DNA from: Salinarchaeum sp. Harcht-Bsk1
GTDB lineage: Archaea; Halobacteriota; Halobacteria; Halobacteriales; Salinarchaeaceae
Assembly (NCBI RefSeq): GCF_000403645.1
Contig: NC_021313.1
Coordinates: forward strand, 2,933,014-2,997,013
Length of the DNA: 64,000 bases
Reading direction: 5' to 3'
Below the pieces are notes generated by a model that saw nothing but the letters and a program-made list of their open reading frames with translations, made no database searches and had not been told where the DNA came from. The first letter of the stretch is position 1. Every line of letters begins with the position of its first letter. The translations under genes and the position numbers were made by a program. Of this stretch, positions 1-9,900 are shown one piece after another.

Positions 1-1
1 G

Positions 2-673
2 ACGGTCGACGAGACGCTCGAGATGCGCATCATGCAGACGCTCGGCAAGGCACGCGACAACGCCGGTGACATCGCCGAGGAGAACTTCGACGACGAGAAC
101 CCGGCGGTCGTCATGGCCGAGTCCGGGGCTCGCGGATCGATGCTGAACCTCACCCAGATGGCCGGCTGCGTCGGCCAGCAGGCAGTTCGCGGCGAGCGCA
201 TCAACCGTGGGTACGAGGGACGCACCCTCAGCCACTACGACGCAGACGACCTCTCCGCCGACGCCCACGGCTTCGTGGAGCACTCCTACACCGACGGCCT
301 CGAGCCACGGGAGTTCTTCTTCCACGCCATGGGTGGCCGAGAGGGGCTGGTCGACACCGCAGTCCGGACGTCGAAGTCCGGCTACCTGCAGCGGCGACTG
401 ATCAACGCGCTCTCCGAGCTCGAGACGCAGTACGACGGCACGGTGCGGGACACCTCCGACACCATCGTCCAGTTCGAGTTCGGCGAGGACGGCACCTCGC
501 CCGTCGAGGTGTCCTCCTCCGAAGAGCACGACGTCGACGTCGAGGGCATCGCCGACGCGATCCTCGACGAAGAGTTCGGCGAGGGCGAGAAGCGCGAGTT
601 CCTCGGGGAGGAGACTCCGGCGACGAATCTCTCCGAGCACGGCGAATCCTGGCGGGTGGAATCCGATGACTGA
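2..673 (+). CDS. rpoA1: DNA-directed RNA polymerase subunit A' (C-terminal part, cut by window edge)
   Basis: Open from the first bases of the window, so only the last ~223 codons are present. The visible part carries the conserved A' C-terminal block (residues reading [28 protein letters not shown], then [24 protein letters not shown]), which in RNA polymerase lies around the funnel and bridge helix. Archaea split the largest subunit, and the next gene codes for the remainder (A''). The stop codon overlaps the rpoA2 start (ATGACTGA), implying translational coupling. The last ~80 residues are an acidic extension ([10 protein letters not shown]...). The identification is very secure; only the N-terminus is missing. 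Confidence 0.97.
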   Translation, partial: TVDETLEMRIMQTLGKARDNAGDIAEENFDDENPAVVMAESGARGSMLNLTQMAGCVGQQAVRGERINRGYEGRTLSHYDADDLSADAHGFVEHSYTDGLEPREFFFHAMGGREGLVDTAVRTSKSGYLQRRLINALSELETQYDGTVRDTSDTIVQFEFGEDGTSPVEVSSSEEHDVDVEGIADAILDEEFGEGEKREFLGEETPATNLSEHGESWRVESDD

Positions 674-1865
674 GATCACCAGCGCACACGAGGACATCGT
701 GGAGGGATCGGAACTCCCGCTCCGTCTGAAGGAACGGGTGTACCAGGCGATCGAGGACCGGGACGTCGACTCCACCGAACAGGTCGAAGAGATCACGCAG
801 GCCGTCGAAGCGGAGTACGTCGACTCCCGCGTCGATCCACTCGATCCCGTCGGCACCGTCTCGGCCCAGTCGATCGGCGAGCCGGGAACGCAGATGACGA
901 TGAACACGTTCCACTACGCGGGCGTCGCGGAGATCGACGTGACGCAGGGCCTCCCCCGGCTCATCGAGCTTGTGGACGCCCGGAAGGAGCCCGACACGCC
1001 GATGATGACAGTGTTCCTCGAGGAGGAGTACGCCACGAGCCGCGAGAAGGCCCACGAGGTCGTCTGGCAGATCGAGGCGACGAAGATCCTCGCGCTCGGT
1101 GACGTCTCCACGAACGTCGCGGACATGCAGGTCCTCGTCGACCTCAACGAGGAGACGCTCCTCGAGCGGTGGCCGACCGAGGACGACGCGACGGAGGTCG
1201 CCGCCGAGATCGCCGGAACGATCGAATCCTCTCTCGGCGTCGAGGCGATCCAGCAGGGGACATCGATCCAGTTCGGCCCCGAGGAGCCGTCTTACCGCGA
1301 TCTCCTCCAGCTCGTGGAGGAGCTCCGCGAGATCACGTTCAAGGGAATCGAGGGGATCAACCGCGTCGTCGTCCGCAAGGAGGACACCGACACCGGCGAG
1401 GAGTTCGTGCTCTACACCGAGGGATCGGACTTCGGTACCGTCCTCGACATCGAGGGCGTGGACGCCTCCCGCTGCTCCACGAACGACATCCACGAGGTCT
1501 ACCGTAACCTCGGCGTCGAGGCCGCCCGCGAGTCCATCATCAACGAGACGATGGAGACGCTCGAGGAGCAGGGGCTCGACGACGTGAACGTCCGGCACCT
1601 CATGCTCGTCTCCGACATCATGTGCAACAACGGCGAGATCGAGTCCATCGGCCGCCACGGCATCTCCGGCTCGAAGGACTCCGTCCTCGCCCGCGCGGCG
1701 TTCGAGGTCACGGTCAACCACCTGCTGTCCTCGGCGATCCACGGCGAGGTCGACGACCTCGACGGCGTCACGGAGAACGTAATCGTCGGCAAGCCGATCA
1801 AGCTCGGCACCGGCGACGTCGACCTCCGGATGGGATCGTTCGTCGCCGACGGCTCCGCGGACTGA
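666..1865 (+). CDS. rpoA2: DNA-directed RNA polymerase subunit A''
   Basis: 399 residues, the usual length for haloarchaeal A''. It contains the trigger-loop signature [19 protein letters not shown] near residues 69-87, then [24 protein letters not shown], and near the C-terminus the conserved block around [21 protein letters not shown]. Together with A' it forms the beta'-like catalytic half of the transcribing enzyme. The ATG at 666 overlaps the rpoA1 stop. It ends 72 bases before nusA, within the same operon. Confidence 0.98.
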   Translation: MTEITSAHEDIVEGSELPLRLKERVYQAIEDRDVDSTEQVEEITQAVEAEYVDSRVDPLDPVGTVSAQSIGEPGTQMTMNTFHYAGVAEIDVTQGLPRLIELVDARKEPDTPMMTVFLEEEYATSREKAHEVVWQIEATKILALGDVSTNVADMQVLVDLNEETLLERWPTEDDATEVAAEIAGTIESSLGVEAIQQGTSIQFGPEEPSYRDLLQLVEELREITFKGIEGINRVVVRKEDTDTGEEFVLYTEGSDFGTVLDIEGVDASRCSTNDIHEVYRNLGVEAARESIINETMETLEEQGLDDVNVRHLMLVSDIMCNNGEIESIGRHGISGSKDSVLARAAFEVTVNHLLSSAIHGEVDDLDGVTENVIVGKPIKLGTGDVDLRMGSFVADGSAD

Positions 1866-1937
1866 CGACGGCGGTTTACTTTCATCTTCATGCGCTCGAC
1901 TATCGGCTCCGAATCCACCAGGAGGCCAGCGTAGCGA

Positions 1938-2366
1938 ATGCCCACGCGAACGCTTACGGACGAGGCTCGCCGCACGCTCGCGTTGTTCGAAGACGTCACC
2001 GACGTCTCCGGCGTCGACTGCGTGATCGACGACGAGTTCGATCGCGCGATCATCCTCGTGCCGGCAACCGACATGGCCCAGGCGATCGGTCCCGGTGGCC
2101 AGAACGTTCGGGCGGTCGAGGAGGAGCTCGGCCGCGACGTCAAACTCGTCGAGGACGCGGACACGAAGACGGACTTCGTTGCGAACGCCCTGGCGCCGGC
2201 GGCAGTGCTCAACGTCACGATCAGCGAGAACGACGACATCGTCGCGTACGCAGAGGTCGCGGAGGCAGACGTCGGCGTCGCGATCGGGGAGGACGGCCGG
2301 AACATCGAGGCGGCGCGGACGATGGCACGACGGCACTTCGATCTCGCCGACGTGGAGTTGGCCTGA
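1938..2366 (+). CDS. nusA: NusA-like transcription factor (archaeal two-KH type)
   Basis: 142 residues, the short archaeal form without the bacterial N-terminal and S1 domains. Two KH-like units are visible with their GxxG loops: GPGG near residues 53-56 and GEDG near residues 117-120 (VAIGEDGRNIEAARTMARR). The family is found next to RNA polymerase genes in archaea and is presumed to bind RNA during elongation or termination. In many haloarchaea the next genes are rps12 and rps7. Here they are absent and an acetyltransferase follows. Confidence 0.93.
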   Translation: MPTRTLTDEARRTLALFEDVTDVSGVDCVIDDEFDRAIILVPATDMAQAIGPGGQNVRAVEEELGRDVKLVEDADTKTDFVANALAPAAVLNVTISENDDIVAYAEVAEADVGVAIGEDGRNIEAARTMARRHFDLADVELA

Positions 2367-2456
2367 TCTTCGCGGCTTCCGTGTCCCTGCACGCGTTCTG
2401 TCACGCCCTCACACACTCCCCAAACTGTTAGGATTGGCTCGTTCTCACGGTTCGCT

Positions 2457-3092
2457 ATGACCAATCTCTTCCCTGAGCGCATCGAGACGGATCGGCTCGT
2501 CATGGAGCCGATGCACGAGGTCGACGTCCACCGGCTGTACGAGATCTGCGCCGAGGACGATGGCATCGAAGACGTCACTGAGTACATGCCGTGGGATCCA
2601 CACGACACGCCCAAGGAGACCGCCGAGTTTCTGGAGCACCAGGCCGAGCAATGGGAGGAGTGTGACTCCGCCGGATACGTGATCCGGCCTGGGAAGGATG
2701 AGGACGGCGCTGGCGAGATCGCCGGATCGACTGCCCTCCACGTCGATTGGGACAAGCAACTCGGTACGATCGGACTCTGGCTCCGGAAGCCGTTCTGGGG
2801 CCGTGGGTACTCCGGCGAGCGCGCCGGTGGACTCCTCGCGGTTGCCTTCGACCACGTCGACCTCGAGATGGTCTCGGTCACGCACCAGGCGGGAAACGAG
2901 AAGTCTCGGCGTGCGATCGAGAAGTACGTCGACCGGTTCGGCGGACGGCACGAGGGATTGCTCCGGAACTTCGAGCCCGCGAACCTCGAGACGGGCGGTG
3001 CAGTCGACGCCCATCGGTACACGATCGCCGCGGAGGAGTTCGAGGCGAACCGCGGCGAGCCACCGACCGTGACGTTCGATCGCGAGACGTAG
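2457..3092 (+). CDS. GNAT-family N-acetyltransferase, RimJ/RimL-like
   Basis: 211 residues. The N-terminus (FPERIETDRLVMEPM) is typical of RimJ/RimL-type GNAT proteins, and the acetyl-CoA binding region WGRGYSGERAGGLL lies near residues 119-132, followed by VSVTHQAGNEKSRRAIEKYV, the usual alpha4 segment. The substrate cannot be told; ribosomal protein N-termini are one possibility for the family. It starts 90 bases after nusA and may have its own promoter. A GNAT gene at this point in the RNA polymerase region is not the common haloarchaeal order. Confidence 0.85.
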   Translation: MTNLFPERIETDRLVMEPMHEVDVHRLYEICAEDDGIEDVTEYMPWDPHDTPKETAEFLEHQAEQWEECDSAGYVIRPGKDEDGAGEIAGSTALHVDWDKQLGTIGLWLRKPFWGRGYSGERAGGLLAVAFDHVDLEMVSVTHQAGNEKSRRAIEKYVDRFGGRHEGLLRNFEPANLETGGAVDAHRYTIAAEEFEANRGEPPTVTFDRET

Positions 3093-3157
3093 TCCGCCGA
3101 CGGGCCCCGATCCCCGTGTCGAAGGTGGTAAGAGCCGTGCCTGAATAGGACGCTGCA

Positions 3158-4900
3158 ATGAAAGAGGCCGCGGGCGACGCGGTGTCGGACGGTCCCGGCG
3201 AGGTCACGGTCGTCGGCACGGCCCACGTCTCTGAGGAGAGCGCCGAACGCGTTCGGGACGAGGTGGAGGAACACGACCCGGACGTCGTCGCGGTGGAACT
3301 CGACGAGGCGCGCTACCGCCAGATGATGCAGGACGAGGCGCCGGACGACCTCGAACCGGCGGACCTCCTCTCGGGCAACACCGTCTTCCAGTTCCTCGCG
3401 TACTGGATGCTCTCCTACGTGCAGAACCGGCTGGGCGATCGCTTCGACATCGAGCCCGGCGCGGACATGCGCGCCGGGATCGACGTCGCGGAGGAGCACG
3501 GCCTCGGCCTCGCACTCGTCGATCGAGACATCCAGGAGACCGTCCAGCGGTTCTGGGCGCGGCTGTCGATTCGCGAGAAGTTCGGCCTCGTCGGCGGGCT
3601 CGCGATCGGCGCCGCCGACGGGCCGATGATCGGCCTCTCGATGGGCGTCGCGTTCGGCGTCATATTCGGGCTTATCGGCGGCCTCGCGCTCGCGCCGGCG
3701 CTCGGACTCGGCGGTGCGTTCACGCTCGGCCTCGGGGGCACGCTCGCCGCTGGGATCGTCGGCGGCGTCGTCCTCGGCGGGCTGGTCGGTCTCGTCGTCG
3801 GTGTGGGTGTCGTCCCACCGTTCTCGCTCCCGGGGGTCGGCTATCTCGGGCCAATCGAGCGCTCGCTCGGTGGCCTGCTCGGCGGGGTCGCAATCGGTGG
3901 CGCCCTCGCGGGTACCGGTGCCTCGCTCCCGATCGTCGGCACGCCGGATTTCGTCCCGATCGGCGGAACCGTGCTCCGTGGACTCGTCGGCGCGCTCTCC
4001 GGCGGTGCGGTCAGTGGGATTCTCGGGATGGGACTCGGCGCCGTCTTCGGCCCGAGCGGCTCCGCCGAGGACCAGCTGGAGGAGTTCGACATCGAGTCGC
4101 TCACCGACGCCGACGTCGTGACGGCGATGATGGAGGAGTTCCGGCAGTTCTCTCCCGGTGGTGCCGAAGCGCTGATCGACGAACGCGACGCCTACATCGC
4201 CCACCAGCTCGTCGGCCTTCGCGGGCAGGGCTACGACGTCGTTGCGATCGTCGGTGCGGGTCACCGCGAGGGGATCGAGTCCTATCTCGCAGCGCCGGAG
4301 ACGCTTCCGACGATGGAGTCGATCACTGGAACCGAGGATTCCGGGCGGTTCTCCTGGGGCAAGGCGTTTGGCTACCTCGTGCTCGTCGGGTTCGTCGCGT
4401 TCTTCGGGCTGCTGGCACTCGGCGGCGCGCAGAACGTCTTCCTGCTCAAGCTGTTCGGCGCCTGGTTCCTGTTCAACGGCACGTTCGCGTTCGTTTGCGC
4501 TCGCGTTGCAGGTGCTCGACTCGATTCCGCTGCCGTCGGGGGCGGCGTCGCCTGGTTGACGAGCATCAATCCGCTCCTCGCTCCCGGGTGGTTCGCAGGC
4601 TACGTCGAACTCCGCCACCGGCCGGTCAACGTCGCGGACATTGGACGACTCAACGAACTGCTCGACGACAACGAGCGCCCGCTGGGAGACGTGCTCGGCG
4701 ACATGCTCGACGTCCCGCTGTTCCGGCTGATCGCCGTCGTCGCGATGACCAACGTCGGGAGCTTCCTCGCGTCCATTCTCTTCCCGTTCGTCGTCCTCCC
4801 CTTCTTCTTCGAGGGGGTGGGCGGCGTCGGTGAGGTTGGCGAACTCCTCCTGCAGGGCGTCGAGAACGGCCTCGACCTCCTGATCGACCTCGTACGATGA
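3158..4900 (+). CDS. TraB/PrgY-family membrane protein with long Gly-rich hydrophobic insert
   Basis: 580 residues. The TraB core is visible in two pieces. The N-terminal piece is VVGTAHVSEESAERVRDEV...DPDVVAVELDEARY (residues 10-50), and the second piece contains VAIVGAGHREGIESYL near residue 365. Between them, roughly residues 140-300, is a glycine- and alanine-rich hydrophobic stretch with many GLxxGGL repeats, likely several membrane segments. Three or four further membrane helices follow at the C-terminus. TraB/PrgY proteins are related to the erythromycin esterase/TIKI fold and some inhibit pheromones; the role in archaea is unknown. The stop overlaps the next gene (ATGA). Confidence 0.88.
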   Translation: MKEAAGDAVSDGPGEVTVVGTAHVSEESAERVRDEVEEHDPDVVAVELDEARYRQMMQDEAPDDLEPADLLSGNTVFQFLAYWMLSYVQNRLGDRFDIEPGADMRAGIDVAEEHGLGLALVDRDIQETVQRFWARLSIREKFGLVGGLAIGAADGPMIGLSMGVAFGVIFGLIGGLALAPALGLGGAFTLGLGGTLAAGIVGGVVLGGLVGLVVGVGVVPPFSLPGVGYLGPIERSLGGLLGGVAIGGALAGTGASLPIVGTPDFVPIGGTVLRGLVGALSGGAVSGILGMGLGAVFGPSGSAEDQLEEFDIESLTDADVVTAMMEEFRQFSPGGAEALIDERDAYIAHQLVGLRGQGYDVVAIVGAGHREGIESYLAAPETLPTMESITGTEDSGRFSWGKAFGYLVLVGFVAFFGLLALGGAQNVFLLKLFGAWFLFNGTFAFVCARVAGARLDSAAVGGGVAWLTSINPLLAPGWFAGYVELRHRPVNVADIGRLNELLDDNERPLGDVLGDMLDVPLFRLIAVVAMTNVGSFLASILFPFVVLPFFFEGVGGVGEVGELLLQGVENGLDLLIDLVR

Positions 4901-5532
4901 GTAGTAGATACGATCGCCGCCAGGACGCGACGATCCGGTTCTCACGTCGGGAGCTTCGAGACCTCGCGGCAGCCTGGCTCGCGCTCTCGATCGCATTCAC
5001 GATCTTCATCGGCCGGCCCCCGGTACTCGCGGCGCATCCAACGTGGGCAGCCCGCCTGTTCGTCGTCTGCATCTTCTCCGTCGGCGTCGCGTTCATGCTC
5101 CACGAACTCGCGCACAAGGTGACCGCGATCAGGTTTGGACAGCTAGCGGAGTTCCGCGCCGACTACAGTATGCTCGGGGTTGCGATCGTCGGTGCGTTGG
5201 CGGGGTTCATCTTCGCCGCACCGGGTGCCGTCCACCACGTCGGTCGAATCACCGACCGCGAGAACGGTATCATCGCGCTCGCGGGGCCGGCTTCGAACGT
5301 CGCGCTGGTCGGCGCCTTCGCGCCGCTTCTGCTGTTCGACGGGATCGTCTACTCGGTCGGCGCGTTCGGCGTGTTCGTGAACGCGTTTCTTGGGGCGTTC
5401 AATCTCATCCCCTTCGGTCCGCTCGACGGCCGGACCGTCTACAGGTGGCATCCCGGCGTGTTCGCACTCGCCTTCGGGGGAAGCATCGCGCTCGTCGCCG
5501 GCGTGTTCCTCACGATCGGCTTCCCGATTTGA
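4897..5532 (+). CDS. Site-2-protease-like M50 metallopeptidase, membrane-embedded
   Basis: 211 residues with about six hydrophobic helices. The zinc motif HExxH is present as LHELAHK near residues 68-74, and the second metal-ligand motif appears as FNLIPFGPLDGRTVY near residues 169-183, the M50 NPDG-type loop. These proteins cut substrates within or near the membrane. The start ATG overlaps the stop of the TraB-family gene, so the two are probably co-translated and may act together at the membrane, although that functional link is only inference. Confidence 0.9.
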   Translation: MSSRYDRRQDATIRFSRRELRDLAAAWLALSIAFTIFIGRPPVLAAHPTWAARLFVVCIFSVGVAFMLHELAHKVTAIRFGQLAEFRADYSMLGVAIVGALAGFIFAAPGAVHHVGRITDRENGIIALAGPASNVALVGAFAPLLLFDGIVYSVGAFGVFVNAFLGAFNLIPFGPLDGRTVYRWHPGVFALAFGGSIALVAGVFLTIGFPI

Positions 5533-5609
5533 TCGGCCGAGCGTGTTCCCGTCGCGGGGATGGCCGCCCTGGCCGGCAAGCCTACGACCCGTCGCGTCGA
5601 GAAACGCCC

Positions 5610-5867
5610 ATGGCCACCTTGGACATCGATCCCAGGTTCGACGTCCACGAGTACCGTTCGTCGTTGAAGCTCCTTCGACAGGACGACGCGTCGATGACGC
5701 TCTCGAACCGCGAAGAACTGGCGTGTCCAGCCTGCGATCGACAGTTCGATCGGCTGTTCGTCAGCGAAGAGCCCGAGGTCACGTTCGCGAGTGCACCCTC
5801 CGGTCCGATCTGTATCGCCCGGACCGACGAACAGGTACTCGTACTCACGCACGAATCGCCCGCCTGA
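5610..5867 (+). CDS. Small CxxC protein of the haloarchaeal 'flagella cluster' (DUF7385-like) family
   Basis: 85 residues: MATLDIDPRFDVHEYRSSLK..., with a single CPAC motif near residue 35 followed by DRQFDRLFVSEE. From memory this matches a small haloarchaeal family annotated as flagella cluster protein or DUF7385, found near motility genes in some genomes. No archaellum genes are near it here. The ATG at 5610 is chosen because the conserved sequence begins there and the frame upstream has no family resemblance. Function unknown; one CxxC suggests a partial zinc or redox site. Confidence 0.75.
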   Translation: MATLDIDPRFDVHEYRSSLKLLRQDDASMTLSNREELACPACDRQFDRLFVSEEPEVTFASAPSGPICIARTDEQVLVLTHESPA

Positions 5868-5933
5868 CGGCGGTGATCCCGGTCGAACCGAGCAAAAGGC
5901 CTATAATTGATCCTCGGCTACGCTGGGATAGAC

Positions 5934-6215
5934 ATGGTAGTCACACCCCTGTTCGGGATTCCGATGGGTCCGGAGCTCGTGGTCATCCTGCTCATCGCGA
6001 TCCTGCTGTTCGGCGCGAACAAGATTCCCAAACTCGCACGCTCGACCGGTCAGGCGATCGGTGAGTTCGAAAAAGGCAAGACGAAGGCGGAGCAGGAGCT
6101 CGAGGACATTCGCAACGGCGAAACGGACCTGACGGAGATCGACGCCGAGGGCGAGTCGACGACCGAGACGGAGTCCAGCGGGACGAGCACCGAGGAGAGC
6201 GGCTCGTCGGAATAA
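5934..6215 (+). CDS. tatA: Twin-arginine translocase subunit TatA/E-like
   Basis: 93 residues. One N-terminal membrane helix (GPELVVILLIAILLFGANKIPKLARS) is followed by the amphipathic helix (TGQAIGEFEKGKTKAEQEL), the hallmark of TatA, then an acidic Ser/Thr/Glu-rich tail. TatA oligomers form the pore or membrane-thinning part of the Tat system, which exports most secreted proteins in haloarchaea, including the halocyanin and the provirus spike in this window. The start at 5934 (MVVTPLFG) gives a normal short N-terminus; the in-frame codon further upstream would add residues unlike the family. Confidence 0.92.
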   Translation: MVVTPLFGIPMGPELVVILLIAILLFGANKIPKLARSTGQAIGEFEKGKTKAEQELEDIRNGETDLTEIDAEGESTTETESSGTSTEESGSSE

Positions 6216-6233
6216 CGCAGTCGACTTTCTTCG

Positions 6234-6306
6234 GGGCGCGTGGCCTAGTGGACAGGGCAAGGGGTTCCTAACTCCTGGATCGCGGGTTCGAATCCCGCCG
6301 CGCCCG
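6234..6306 (+). tRNA. tRNA-Arg (anticodon CCT)
   Basis: A full cloverleaf can be folded. The 7-bp acceptor pairs 6234-6240 with 6299-6305, the anticodon stem AGGGG/CTCCT encloses loop TTCCTAA (anticodon CCT), and the T arm GCGGG-TTCGAAT-CCCGC is at 6282-6298. The discriminator is G6306 and no intron is seen. The 3' half is copied again downstream (see the repeat entry), showing that the gene has served as an integration target. Confidence 0.95.
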
Positions 6307-6496
6307 TGAGCGCCATGGGCGCGAATTGGCACCAGGGATCGAAGTAGAACAGAAGCGCACAGCGTAGCGAGCATTTCTGGACGTGGTTCGAATCCCGCCG
6401 CGCCCGTGTGGCTTCGTTTCACGCAGCCAAACGGCCGCGTCGACCTTCGCAAAGTACTCCGTATTTTGCTCAGTCCCGCCGCGCCCGTGAGCGCCA
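6285..6496 (+). repeat. Tandem copies of the tRNA-Arg 3' end (integration scars)
   Basis: The last 22 bases of the tRNA gene plus two more (6285-6308) occur again exactly 100 bases downstream at 6385-6408, a 24-base perfect match. A third, shorter copy at 6474-6496 matches 6293-6315 for 23 bases, including nine bases beyond the tRNA end, and the flanks continue to resemble each other (GCGCGAAYTGGC). Such repeats are what tyrosine-recombinase elements leave when they use a tRNA 3' end as attachment site. No integrase gene is seen next to them. Confidence 0.75.
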
Positions 6497-6949
6497 GAAG
6501 CGCGAACTGGCCCGCTGGAATCGGGAGCGATAGGGAAATACAAGGTCCTGTTCAGGATGCACAAAATGCTCCGTACCGTTGCAGTGGTCGACTCACTCTG
6601 TGTTCCAGCGGTGAGACAGTAGCACCGGCACCCTTTCCGGGTGCTGCGTTCCAGAACGGATCGCCGTAGCCAAAGCAACGAAGTAACTCGGGTACGAGTG
6701 GCTGGTAGAGGCTGACACGCAGCCATTTTGGCCATCATAAAGGCGGTTCGGTCACAGAGTTCGTAATATAATATTATTATACATCAAACTACAATAAACT
6801 GGCCGCTCGTTCGCGAGACGAGCCGAAAATTCACCAACAGTGGCCGGGTTTGTACCGGCTTACCGCGATGGTCGTAGCTCGGTGTAGAATTATCAATTAA
6901 TTACTATTAACAAAAGCTTTTTTGCTTGGCCAGCAGAACCCTGTGAGCA
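6307..6949. other. Intergenic region: att scars, then AT-rich stretch and pilus operon promoter
   Basis: About 640 bases without a convincing gene. The first 190 bases hold the tRNA 3'-end copies. The middle (6500-6740) has only short frames with poor codon use. Bases 6764-6800 are very AT-rich (runs of TAATATTATTAT) and 6886-6925 again, just before the pilus operon start. Confidence 0.6.
6890..6925 (+). promoter_or_regulatory. Probable promoter of the pilus operon
   Basis: An AT-rich stretch (TTATCAATTAATTACTATTAAC followed by AAAAGCTTTTTT at about 6913-6923) ends about 25 bases before the ATG at 6950. This is the spacing expected for an archaeal TATA element with a leaderless or short-leader transcript. 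AAAAGCTTTT is also a small palindrome. The exact TATA box cannot be chosen by eye. Confidence 0.4.
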
Positions 6950-9900
6950 ATGGCTATTGACGAGGCTGATAGTGCCGAATCCGGACAGATCGGGGAGTCC
7001 GACGATTCGGAATCCACGAGCGAGACAGGCGCTGGTGATGCTTCGCCGGATCCCGTCGCCGTCGGTCGGTACACGTGGGCTGATTTCCTGGACGATCACG
7101 GCCTCGAAGACCAGGTAAGCGACCTCTACCCCCGCGGCCGTCCACAGGCCGGCGCGGCGGCCGACGTGGGACTCTCCAGCGGCGACGACGTGCAGCGCCG
7201 AACGCCATCCGGTTCCGACTGGGATGACGTTTCCTTCGACCCGGCCGACTACCTCGGATTTCACCCCGACGACCTCGAGCAGCGCATCACCGAGGAGGCC
7301 GGTGCCAGTGCGAAGTGGCTCGACGCCGAGTTCGAGGAGTTCGCAGATCCCGATTCCACCCCGGTCGTCAAGGACGTCTGGATGTGGGAGCACTTCAAGC
7401 GGCTCTACTACTACGATACCGACGGCTCCCGCCCCCGTGATTCCGACGGCGAGGTCGAGCCGTTCGACTCGACGGACTATCTCTCATTCGACGCCGAGGA
7501 GACCGAGGGCGTGCTCGCCCAGGCTGGCTCTATCGCCCGCGAACTCGACGAGGTGGTCGAGCGACGGACGGTCGACGTCGAGGACGACGTCGACGAGGAC
7601 GAGTTCTTCTCCGACGAACACGGCAATACGACCGTCACCAATCGGTACGACCTCGAGAAGGCCGTTCCGATGGAGAAGAAGACCCACTTCGTCGAGGAGG
7701 ATCGGTACTGGGTCAACAAGCCCTACGCCTTCGTCATCCTCTTTCACTCCCGGAAGGAAAACGAGAAGAAGTACTACGCCGTCGAGCCCAACCTCAACGA
7801 GATCGAAGAGGACCTGCGCGAGTTCCTGATCGGAAAGCTTCGAACCGCGATCAAGTACGCCGATGAGGACGTCGCCGCTGGTGCCGACAGCACCGAGGCC
7901 GAACGCCGAGCCGTCATCGAACGCGAGACCAAGCGACTGCTCGATCGGTACGATCTCTTCGATGGCTCCGTCGAGACCGCAACCGGCTCTGGCTCGGACG
8001 GGGGCTCCGGGGGCTTCCTCGACGAGATCAAGGCGATGTTCGGCGACGACGATGGGAGCTCCCCGGAAGCGGACGAGGACGAGTCGGTCCCCGACCAGCT
8101 CGCCGGCATCGAAGCGCGACCAGAGCCAGCAGTGCTCGCCGACGACGCCGAGACGCTCACCGAGTACCAGATCCAGAAGCTCCTCTACCTGCTCAAGCGG
8201 GACTTCATCGGGTACGAGCGGATCGACCCCATCAAGCACGACATCAACGTCGAGGACATCTCGTGTGACGGGTACAACTCACCTGTCTTCGTCTACCACA
8301 CGGACTACGAGCAGATCATCTCGAACATCTACCACGGACAGGCCGAACTCGACGACTTCGTCGTCAAACTCGCGCAGCGATCCGGGAAGGGCATCTCGAA
8401 GCGACGCCCACAGGTCGACGCCACGCTCCCGGACGGTTCACGTGCCCAGCTTACGCTCGGCCGCGAAGTCTCCGACCACGGGACGAACTACACCATCCGA
8501 CAGTTCAAGGACGTCCCGTTCACGCCGATCGACCTGATCAACTGGAACACGTTCTCCCTGGAGGAGATGGCGTTCCTCTGGCTCTGTATCGAGAACCACA
8601 AGAGCCTGATCTTCGCCGGCGGTACGGCGTCCGGGAAGACGACGAGCCTGAACGCGGTCTCGCTGTTCATCCCGTCGAACACGAAGATCGTCTCCATCGA
8701 GGACACCCGCGAGGTCGAACTGCCCCAGCGTAACTGGATCGCGAGCGTCACCCGACCGTCGTTCTCCGACGACGCCCAGGGCGACGTCGACGAGTTCGAC
8801 CTGCTGGAGGCCGCACTGCGTCAGCGACCGGACTACATCGTCATGGGTGAGATTCGTGGTGAGGAGGGACGAACGCTCTTCCAGGTCATGTCCACCGGGC
8901 ACACGACCTACACGACCTTCCACGCCGACTCCGTCGGCGAGGTCCTCAAGCGGTTCACCACGGAGCCGATCAACGTCTCGAAGACGATGTTCACCGCGCT
9001 GGACCTCGTCTCGATTCAGACTCAAACGCGCGTGCACGGGCACAAGGTTCGTCGGAACAAGACGCTCACCGAAGTCAATCACTACGACGCAGAGAACGAC
9101 GAGATCAACGTTCAGGACGTCTACCAGTGGCAGGCGGAGACCGACGAGTTCCTCAAACTCGGCGACTCGAACACCCTCGAGGAGATCAAGTTCGACCGTG
9201 GGTGGAACGACGAACGCCTCCAGCAGGAACTGTTCAAACGGGAGATCATCCTCGCGTACCTCATCAAGAACGGTCTCAACCAGTACCGCGAGGTTGCCGC
9301 GACGATCCAGGCGTTCATCAACGATCCTGACACGATCCTGACGCTGATCGCGAACGGGCAACTCGAAGACAGCCTCGAGGACCTCCGCGAGATGGAGAGC
9401 GTCCTGATCGACGTCGATCCAGCGAAAGAAGAACTGGTGCCCCGTCCGGACCCCGACGACGAGGGGTACAATCTCGCGATGAGCATCGTCGAGGAAGCCG
9501 ACGAATCGCTCTTCGACGAGTACCGTGGCAAGTCCGTCGAAGGCCTCGAGAGCGCCCTCGAAGGCGTCTCCGAGCCCGAACCCGGCGTCGAGACCGACGT
9601 CGACGAGGAGGAGATCAGCTTCGAGGGCGAAGTCGCAGACGGCTTCGAGAGTGAGTTTAGCTTCGGGGGCGACTCCGCACCGTTCGACGGTGACGACGAG
9701 GCGGAAGCAGGTGCCGATGCCGCGGAGCCCGAAGCAGCCGCCGCGGCTGGCGACGACGCCGGGGACTCCAGCGATCCCTTCTCCGGTGGGCCCGACTGGC
9801 TGGGTGGCGACGGCGAGGAAACGACGGAGGACATCTGGGCCGACGCGAGGGAAGCGCTCGAAGGTGGGGACTCGCCGGACGACGAGCAATCGGGCGAATC

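Noticed and set aside
402-4996. Very long open frames on the minus strand opposite rpoA1, rpoA2, nusA and TraB
   Set aside because: Typical antisense shadows in high-G+C DNA. Their translations are low-complexity, and the plus-strand genes are unmistakable.
6406-6669. Open frame after the tRNA-Arg scars
   Set aside because: Begins inside a tRNA fragment, poor codon use, no similarity recognised.
8438-9889. Long minus-strand open frame inside the pilus ATPase gene
   Set aside because: Antisense to the conserved ATPase core; no recognisable domain and no start context.
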